From: Atlantibacter sp032062175
Lineage (GTDB): Bacteria > Pseudomonadota > Gammaproteobacteria > Enterobacterales > Enterobacteriaceae
DNA: 64,000 nt
Assembly: GCF_032062175.1 (NCBI RefSeq)
Contig: NZ_DAMBQK010000012.1
Span: 60,057-124,056, forward strand
Direction of reading: 5' to 3'
The notes beneath the pieces were generated by a model. The model made no database searches. It was given only the letters and a program-made list of their open reading frames with translations, and was not told the origin of the DNA. Positions within the stretch are counted from its first letter, which is position 1; each line of letters opens with the position of its first letter. A program made the translations under genes and the position numbers. This document shows, piece after piece, positions 59,443 through 64,000 of this stretch.

Positions 59443-60377
59443 TCTCACTGCGCCAGTTGCGCACCTTTGTTACCGTCGCGCAGGCCAAAAGTTTCAGCCG
59501 CGCCGGAGACATCATCGGCTTAAGTCAATCCGCCGTGAGCCACAGTGTAAAAGAGCTTGAGCGCCAGTGCGGCGTGCGGCTGTTCGATCGCACCACCCGG
59601 GAAGTCGTGATGACCGAGGCCGGGCATCAGCTTGCTGCGCGGTTGGAGCGCTTACTGGATGAGCTGAACAGTACCTTACGCGATGCCGGACGGGTTGGGC
59701 AGCAGCTATCGGGGACGGTACGCGTTGCGGCCAGCCAGACGATATCCGCGCACTTAATTCCGCAGTGCATCGCGCAAAGCAATCGCGACTACCCGGAAAT
59801 CGATTTTGTGCTGCACGACAGGCCGCAGCAGTGGGTACTGGAGAGTATTCGTCAGGGCGAAGTGGATTTCGGCATTGTGATTGACCCAGGCCCGGTAAGC
59901 GATCTGCAATGCGAGGCGGTGCTGTCAGAGCCGTTTTTATTATTATGCCGTGAGGATCATCCTTTCAGCCAGCAACGCTATGTTCCCTGGCAGGCGCTGC
60001 AAGACCAGCTGCTGGTTTTACAGGATTATGCGTCAGGAAGCCGCCCATTGATCGACGCGGCGCTTCACCGCCAGCGTATTGAAGCCAGTATTGTCCAGGA
60101 AATTGGCCATCCAGCAACGCTGTTTCCTATGGTGGAGGCGGGGATTGGTATTAGCGTGCTGCCCGCGCTGGCGCTGCCTTTGCCGCAGGGCTGCCACCTG
60201 GTGGTCAAACCGCTGACGCCGGTTATCGAACGGCGGCTGATGCTGGTGCAACGGAAGAAAAGATCGCTGTCCGGTGCGGCGCAGGCTATTTGGGACGTGG
60301 TACGCGCGCAGGCACAGTGCCTGACCCAGGCGCGCATCCACGATCCGCTGTTTAACGTGCCGGACGATCAGACGTAA
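59436..60377 (+). CDS. yfeR: LysR-type transcriptional regulator YfeR
   Basis: The 313-residue product (E. coli YfeR 308) has the winged helix-turn-helix MNVSLRQLRTFVTVAQAKSFSRAGDIIGLSQSAVSHSVKELERQ at residues 1-45. A periplasmic-binding-like effector domain covers about 90-300. In Salmonella YfeR is a repressor of yfeH that responds to osmolarity. The ATG lies inside a LysR-type dyad. The 3' end overlaps the FlxA-like gene tail by 10 bp on the opposite strand. Confidence 0.95.
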   Translation: MNVSLRQLRTFVTVAQAKSFSRAGDIIGLSQSAVSHSVKELERQCGVRLFDRTTREVVMTEAGHQLAARLERLLDELNSTLRDAGRVGQQLSGTVRVAASQTISAHLIPQCIAQSNRDYPEIDFVLHDRPQQWVLESIRQGEVDFGIVIDPGPVSDLQCEAVLSEPFLLLCREDHPFSQQRYVPWQALQDQLLVLQDYASGSRPLIDAALHRQRIEASIVQEIGHPATLFPMVEAGIGISVLPALALPLPQGCHLVVKPLTPVIERRLMLVQRKKRSLSGAAQAIWDVVRAQAQCLTQARIHDPLFNVPDDQT

Positions 60378-60703
60378 ACATCAACCTGACGATCGCTGGC
60401 CGGCGCGTTAACGCTTGCGGTGCTGCTTTGCTGTTCTTGTTTCTTCTGGGCTTCTTCCACCTGCTGGCGCTGCAATTGCGCCAGCTGGGCTTGCAGCATT
60501 TTAATCTGCGTCTGGATCAGCTCTTGCTGCTTTTGCTTCTGCTCAGCGCTGCCGCTGCTGTTGGGGATGTCTTTCAACTGTTGGGTGAGTTTGGTGATTT
60601 GCTGGGTAAGGCGGGTGATTTGCGCCGCAAGGCTGTTACCCTGGGATGCGCTGCTTCCGCCGCCGCTGGTGAGTACTGAAGTGGTGGTAGATATCGTTGT
60701 CAT
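60368..60703 (-). CDS. FlxA-like coiled-coil protein
   Basis: The 111-residue product is serine/threonine-rich at the N-terminus (MTTISTTTSVLTSGGGSSASQG). A long glutamine-rich heptad pattern covers about residues 25-95 (LAAQITRLTQQITKLTQQLKD, KMLQAQLAQLQRQQ). It fits the FlxA-like family, whose founding member is a flagellum-co-regulated protein of unknown function. The start follows AAAGGAGGCTCAA. It sits between yfeR and xapA; E. coli K-12 has a different gene there. There is no signal peptide or membrane helix, so it is probably cytoplasmic and self-associating. Confidence 0.82.
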   Translation of the reverse strand: MTTISTTTSVLTSGGGSSASQGNSLAAQITRLTQQITKLTQQLKDIPNSSGSAEQKQKQQELIQTQIKMLQAQLAQLQRQQVEEAQKKQEQQSSTASVNAPASDRQVDVYV

Positions 60704-60775
60704 TTGAGCCTCCTTTTCTTGCCAGTACGACTCTATCGGCCCGTTTTTTAATAACTTGAGTATCTGGCGCAGAAC

Positions 60776-60800
60776 AATCGATATAAAAACGCTATTGATT
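60776..60800. promoter_or_regulatory. Candidate XapR operator upstream of xapA
   Basis: AATCGATA-N9-TATTGATT is an inverted repeat matching 7 of 8 positions, about 78 bp upstream of the xapA ATG. Its position and shape suit a LysR-type activator site. XapR binding is inferred. Confidence 0.45.
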
Positions 60801-60877
60801 AGTCGGGCAAAGTGTATTGGTTGTTAGCCATGGTCTGTCGTTATAACTCAGAGACTCATTACTCTGAAGGAAGCGTT

Positions 60878-61714
60878 ATGACCGCGACTCTGCACTCTCA
60901 ACCCGATCTCTGCGCTGAAATCATTCGCGCACATAAACCTGATTTTACTCCCCGCGTTGCGTTTATCTTCGGCTCCGGGCTGGGGGCGTTAGCCGACCAG
61001 ATCACCGATGCAGTTGCCATCTCATTTCAAAAATTGCCCGGTTTCCCGGTCAGCACCGTACACGGGCATGCCGGAGAGTTGGTGCTAGGCCAACTGGCGG
61101 GCATCGACGTTGCCTGTATGAAAGGGCGCGGTCATTTCTATGAAGGACGAGGAATGTCCGTGATGACCGGGGCCATCCGTACTTTCAAATTGTTGGGATG
61201 CGAACTGTTGTTTTGCACCAACGCGGCGGGGTCGCTGCGCCCTGCGGTAGGGCCTGGCCAACTGGTCTCGCTAACGGATCATATCAATATGATGCCGGGC
61301 TCCCCGCTGGTGGGGCCGAATGATGAGCGGTTCGGTGAGCGCTTTTTCTCGCTGGCCAATGCCTATGACGCCGATTACCGCGCGCTGTTGCAACAGGTCG
61401 CCGCGCATCAGGGCTTCCCGCTCCACGAAGGTGTATTTGTGTCTTACCCCGGCCCCAACTTTGAGACCGCAGCGGAAATCCGCATGATGCAGATTATCGG
61501 TGGTGATGTGGTGGGGATGTCGGTGGTGCCAGAGGTGATTTCCGCCCGCCATTGCGGCCTGAAAGTGGTCGCGGTAGCGGCGATAACGAATATGGCGGAA
61601 GGACTGAGCGACGTGACCTTATCCCACAGTCAAACCCTGGCGGCAGCGGAACTCTCCCGGCAAAACTTTATCGACTTAATTTGCGGTTTTCTGGGCAAAT
61701 TACCCCGTATATAA
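60878..61714 (+). CDS. xapA: Xanthosine phosphorylase (purine nucleoside phosphorylase II)
   Basis: XapA cleaves xanthosine, inosine and guanosine with phosphate to base and ribose-1-phosphate. The 278-residue product (E. coli 277) has the trimeric PNP fold: phosphate-binding GSGLGALAD (about 32-40), PVSTVHGHAGELVLG (about 58-72), and YPGPNFETAAEIRMMQIIGGDVVGMSVVPE near 190-220. ATG 60878 follows GAAGGAAGCGTT; a start 22 codons upstream is unconserved. xapB follows 30 bp later. Confidence 0.96.
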   Translation: MTATLHSQPDLCAEIIRAHKPDFTPRVAFIFGSGLGALADQITDAVAISFQKLPGFPVSTVHGHAGELVLGQLAGIDVACMKGRGHFYEGRGMSVMTGAIRTFKLLGCELLFCTNAAGSLRPAVGPGQLVSLTDHINMMPGSPLVGPNDERFGERFFSLANAYDADYRALLQQVAAHQGFPLHEGVFVSYPGPNFETAAEIRMMQIIGGDVVGMSVVPEVISARHCGLKVVAVAAITNMAEGLSDVTLSHSQTLAAAELSRQNFIDLICGFLGKLPRI

Positions 61715-61744
61715 GGGATTTACAGTGCTATAAGGACAATGATT

Positions 61745-63001
61745 ATGGGCATTGCAGGCCGTTTAAAGATCATGTCGTTTATGCAGTATTTTATCTGGGG
61801 AAGTTGGCTGGTGACCCTGGGCTCGTACATGATTAATACCCTCCATTTCACCGGCGCAAATGTCGGAATGGTATACAGCTCAAAAGGCCTGGCGGCGATC
61901 ATTATGCCAGCGCTGGTGGGAATTATTGCCGACAAATGGTTACGGGCTGAGCGTGCTTATTGCCTGTGCCATTTAATCTGCGCTGGCGCGTTGGGATACG
62001 CTGCCCACGTTAGTGAACCAGACATTATGTTCTGGGCGATGCTGGTTAACGCCATGGCGTTTATGCCGACCATTGCGCTGTCGAATAGCATCTCGTATTG
62101 CTGTCTTGAGAAGGCGGGGATGGATACGGTGAGTTGTTTTCCGCCCATCCGCGTGTACGGCACTCTGGGGTTTATTGTCGCCATGTGGGCTATAAGCCTG
62201 CTGGGCTTTGAGCTGAGTAACGTCCAGTTATTTATCGCTTCTGGAGCGTCGTTATTTATGGCGCTGTATGCTTTAACCCTGCCGCCGGTTCCCTGCGCTA
62301 AAAAGAAAACACAGCCTGGCCTGGCGGCAAAACTGGGTTTGAATGCGCTGGTATTGTTTAAGCAGCCGCTGATGCTGGTATTCTTTTTGTTCGCCATGCT
62401 GCTGGGCGCGGTGCTGCAAATCACCAATACTTTTGGTAGCCCATTCCTGCATGACTTCGCCCGCGATCCGCTATTCGCCGACAGCTTTATCGTCAAATAC
62501 CCTTCATTGTTGCTTTCCGTTTCGCAGATGTCCGAAGTGGGGTTTATTTTAACCATCCCGTGCTTTCTCAAACGCTACGGTATCAAGCTCGTGATGCTAA
62601 TGAGCATGGTTGCCTGGACGCTGCGCTTCGGCTTATTTGCTCTTGGGGATCCCTCCGCCAGTGGGACGATCTTTTTGCTGTTGTCGATGATTGTGTATGG
62701 ATGCGCATTCGACTTTTTTAATATTTCCGGTTCGGTATTTGTCGAGCAGGAAGTCGATCCGTCGATCCGTTCCAGTGCGCAGGGGCTTTTTATGACCATG
62801 GTTAACGGCATCGGTGCGTGGGTGGGGTCGATTTTAAGCGGTATGGCGGTGGATTATTTCTCCGCCGAGGGCGTAAAGGCGTGGCCGACGATATGGCTGG
62901 TATTTGCCGCCTACGCGTTCGCGCTGGCCGTGCTGTTTTCGCTCAGTTTTCATTACCGGCATCAGCCCGATAAAACCCTGCTTAAATCACTGTCTCATTA
63001 A
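61745..63001 (+). CDS. xapB: Xanthosine permease XapB
   Basis: XapB is a proton-coupled xanthosine importer of the NupG-type nucleoside:H+ symporter family (MFS-like). The 418-residue product equals the E. coli length and shows about 12 hydrophobic helices. Hallmarks are MSFMQYFIWGSWLVTLGSYM, GIIADKWLRAERAY and DFFNISGSVFVEQEVDPSIRSSAQGLFM. ATG 61745 is chosen because AAGGA is 8 bp away; the ATG two codons upstream is too close to it. It lies between xapA and xapR. Confidence 0.95.
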   Translation: MGIAGRLKIMSFMQYFIWGSWLVTLGSYMINTLHFTGANVGMVYSSKGLAAIIMPALVGIIADKWLRAERAYCLCHLICAGALGYAAHVSEPDIMFWAMLVNAMAFMPTIALSNSISYCCLEKAGMDTVSCFPPIRVYGTLGFIVAMWAISLLGFELSNVQLFIASGASLFMALYALTLPPVPCAKKKTQPGLAAKLGLNALVLFKQPLMLVFFLFAMLLGAVLQITNTFGSPFLHDFARDPLFADSFIVKYPSLLLSVSQMSEVGFILTIPCFLKRYGIKLVMLMSMVAWTLRFGLFALGDPSASGTIFLLLSMIVYGCAFDFFNISGSVFVEQEVDPSIRSSAQGLFMTMVNGIGAWVGSILSGMAVDYFSAEGVKAWPTIWLVFAAYAFALAVLFSLSFHYRHQPDKTLLKSLSH

Positions 63002-63054
63002 TCTACGAATGATAAATAACAGGGTATGAAGCGGTAATGGCAGGAGGCGCAGAC

Positions 63055-63939
63055 ATGGAACAGGCGTATCGAACCGATCTCAAACTGCTGCGTTATTTTT
63101 TGGCGGTAGCCGAAGAGCTGCATTTTGGACGCGCGGCGGCAAGGTTGAATATGTCTCAGCCGCCGTTAAGCCTGCATATTAAAGAGCTGGAAACCCAACT
63201 GGGTACGCTGTTGTTTGTTCGCCATTCCCGCAGCGTGGCGCTGACCTACGCGGGCAAAATCCTGATGGAAGAATCACGACGCCTGCTGGCGATGGTCAAT
63301 TCGTCGCTGGCGCGTGTGGAGCAAATTAGTCGGGGGGAGGGAGGGCGAATTGAGCTGGGCGTGGTGGGCACCGCGATGTGGGGCCGTATGCGACCGGTAA
63401 TGCACGCGTTTTTGCGCGACAACCCCAATGTGGACGTTCAATTTCGCGAAAAATCGCCGGGAATGCAGTTGGCGTTACTTGAGCGCCATGAGCTGGATGC
63501 CGGTATCTGGCGAATGGCGCTCGACCTGCCGCAGGGGATGGTTGGATTACGGCTGCATGAAGCCGCATTTCTGGTGGCTCTGCCGCAGGATAGCCCGTTG
63601 GCAAGCCAGCAAACTATTCCGCTTGAAACGCTACGTAATGAATATTTCGTCACGTTGCCATCGGTTCATTCTGACTGGTCGTTTTTACAGCGGGTATGCC
63701 AGAAGGCCGGATTTTCGCCAATGATAATTCGCGAAGCGGTAGAGCCGCAGACGGTGCTGGCGATGATAAGTATGGGGTTGGGGGTGACGTTAATGGCGGA
63801 CAGCTATGCACAGATGCAGTGGCCAGGAGTGGTATTTAGGCCGCTCAAAGAGCGCATACCGGCGGATTTATATATTGTCTATCAACCCGCGCATACCACA
63901 CCGACGGTAATGAGGCTGGTAAAGGCGTTAACGCAGTAA
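63055..63939 (+). CDS. xapR: LysR-type xanthosine-responsive activator XapR
   Basis: XapR activates xapAB in response to xanthosine. The 294-residue product equals the E. coli length. The helix-turn-helix is LLRYFLAVAEELHFGRAAARLNMSQPPLSLHIKELE at about 10-45. The effector-binding domain includes GRIELGVVGTAMWGRMRPVM at about 93-112. ATG 63055 follows AGGAGG at good spacing; an upstream in-frame ATG at 63037 is less likely. Transcription is in the same direction as xapAB, 53 bp downstream. It is followed by a terminator and a tRNA gene on the other strand. Confidence 0.95.
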   Translation: MEQAYRTDLKLLRYFLAVAEELHFGRAAARLNMSQPPLSLHIKELETQLGTLLFVRHSRSVALTYAGKILMEESRRLLAMVNSSLARVEQISRGEGGRIELGVVGTAMWGRMRPVMHAFLRDNPNVDVQFREKSPGMQLALLERHELDAGIWRMALDLPQGMVGLRLHEAAFLVALPQDSPLASQQTIPLETLRNEYFVTLPSVHSDWSFLQRVCQKAGFSPMIIREAVEPQTVLAMISMGLGVTLMADSYAQMQWPGVVFRPLKERIPADLYIVYQPAHTTPTVMRLVKALTQ

Positions 63940-63951
63940 ACCGCAGATAGC

Positions 63952-63978
63952 AAAAAAGCGCCTTTAGGGCGCTTTTTT
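63952..63978. terminator. Terminator of xapR
   Basis: AAAAAAGCGCC-ttta-GGGCGCTTTTTT has a 6-bp stem and lies 12 bp after the xapR stop. A and T tracts on both sides suggest bidirectional use with the adjacent tRNA transcript. Confidence 0.88.
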
Positions 63979-63982
63979 ACAT

Positions 63983-64000
63983 TGGTGGGTCGTGCAGGAT
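63983..64000 (-). tRNA. 3' end of tRNA-Lys, cut by window edge
   Basis: The last 18 bases read on the minus strand as ATCCTGCACGACCCACCA. This is the T-arm end, acceptor strand CGACCCA and CCA of enterobacterial tRNA-Lys (UUU). In E. coli a valU-valX-valY-lysV cluster adjoins xapR in the same relative place, so this is probably lysV. The anticodon is outside the window, so the identity rests on the acceptor/T-arm sequence and synteny. Confidence 0.82.

Noticed and set aside
1..64000. CRISPR array, insertion sequence, prophage or integron
   Set aside because: I found no regularly spaced direct repeats, no transposase or integrase gene, and no terminal inverted repeats with target duplication.

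Overview
The window is a stretch of enterobacterial chromosome (order Enterobacterales, family Enterobacteriaceae). Nearly every protein can be matched, usually at the same length, to genes of the E. coli K-12 region around purM-upp, acrD-narQ-aegA, tktB-talA-maeB, cysPUWAM, ptsHI-crr, zipA-ligA and xapAB. Gene order is largely collinear with that region (in the opposite orientation). There is no rRNA, prophage, insertion sequence or CRISPR array, and no obvious pseudogene. The genus cannot be fixed from the sequence alone. Several departures from E. coli exclude K-12-like strains: narP sits next to narQ, the nap operon sits beside aegA, and eut, ucpA and murQP are absent from their E. coli positions.

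Layout, left to right. 1-16.8 kb is housekeeping: purM (cut at the left edge by about two residues) diverging from upp-uraA, then hda, yfgD, bepA, perM, bcp-gcvR, dapA-bamC, purC, ypfJ, tmcA, ypfH, ypfN-dapE and yffB. 16.8-17.4 kb is an AT-rich gap holding the 19-residue gene ypfM. 17.4-31.6 kb is a multidrug pump (acrD) followed by an anaerobic nitrate block: narP-narQ two-component system, divergent aegA, a 368-bp spacer with nested inverted repeats and a recognisable FNR/NarP-type promoter, and the complete periplasmic nitrate reductase operon napFDAGHBC. 31.7-39.0 kb has nudK, ypfG, talA-tktB and maeB. 39.1-44.1 kb has amiA-hemF, ypeA, a secreted YgiW-like OB-fold protein, yfeZ, yfeY and yfeX. 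44.3-54.9 kb is sulfur and sugar transport: cysPUWAM, pdxK, ptsH-ptsI-crr, cysK and cysZ. 55-58.3 kb has zipA, ligA and ypeB. 58.3-64 kb has divergent yfeH/yfeR, a FlxA-like small protein, the xanthosine genes xapA-xapB-xapR, and the 3' end of a tRNA-Lys gene on the minus strand at the right edge.

Functional links: the narQP sensor-regulator pair lies directly beside two sets of likely targets, aegA and nap. CysPUWA imports sulfate/thiosulfate, CysZ imports sulfate, and CysK/CysM make cysteine. TalA/TktB serve the non-oxidative pentose phosphate path. XapB/XapA import and cleave xanthosine under XapR. Several control elements can be read directly: PurR boxes at purM and purC, the G-A-T8-G initial transcribed region of upp, a CTG start for hda that preserves its clamp-binding motif, LysR-type palindromes at yfeR and xapA, and a sigma-E-like promoter at yfeY. 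I found no wholly new system. The items most worth a second look are the aegA-napF spacer, the compact nitrate regulon, and the AT-rich gap at 16.8-17.3 kb.
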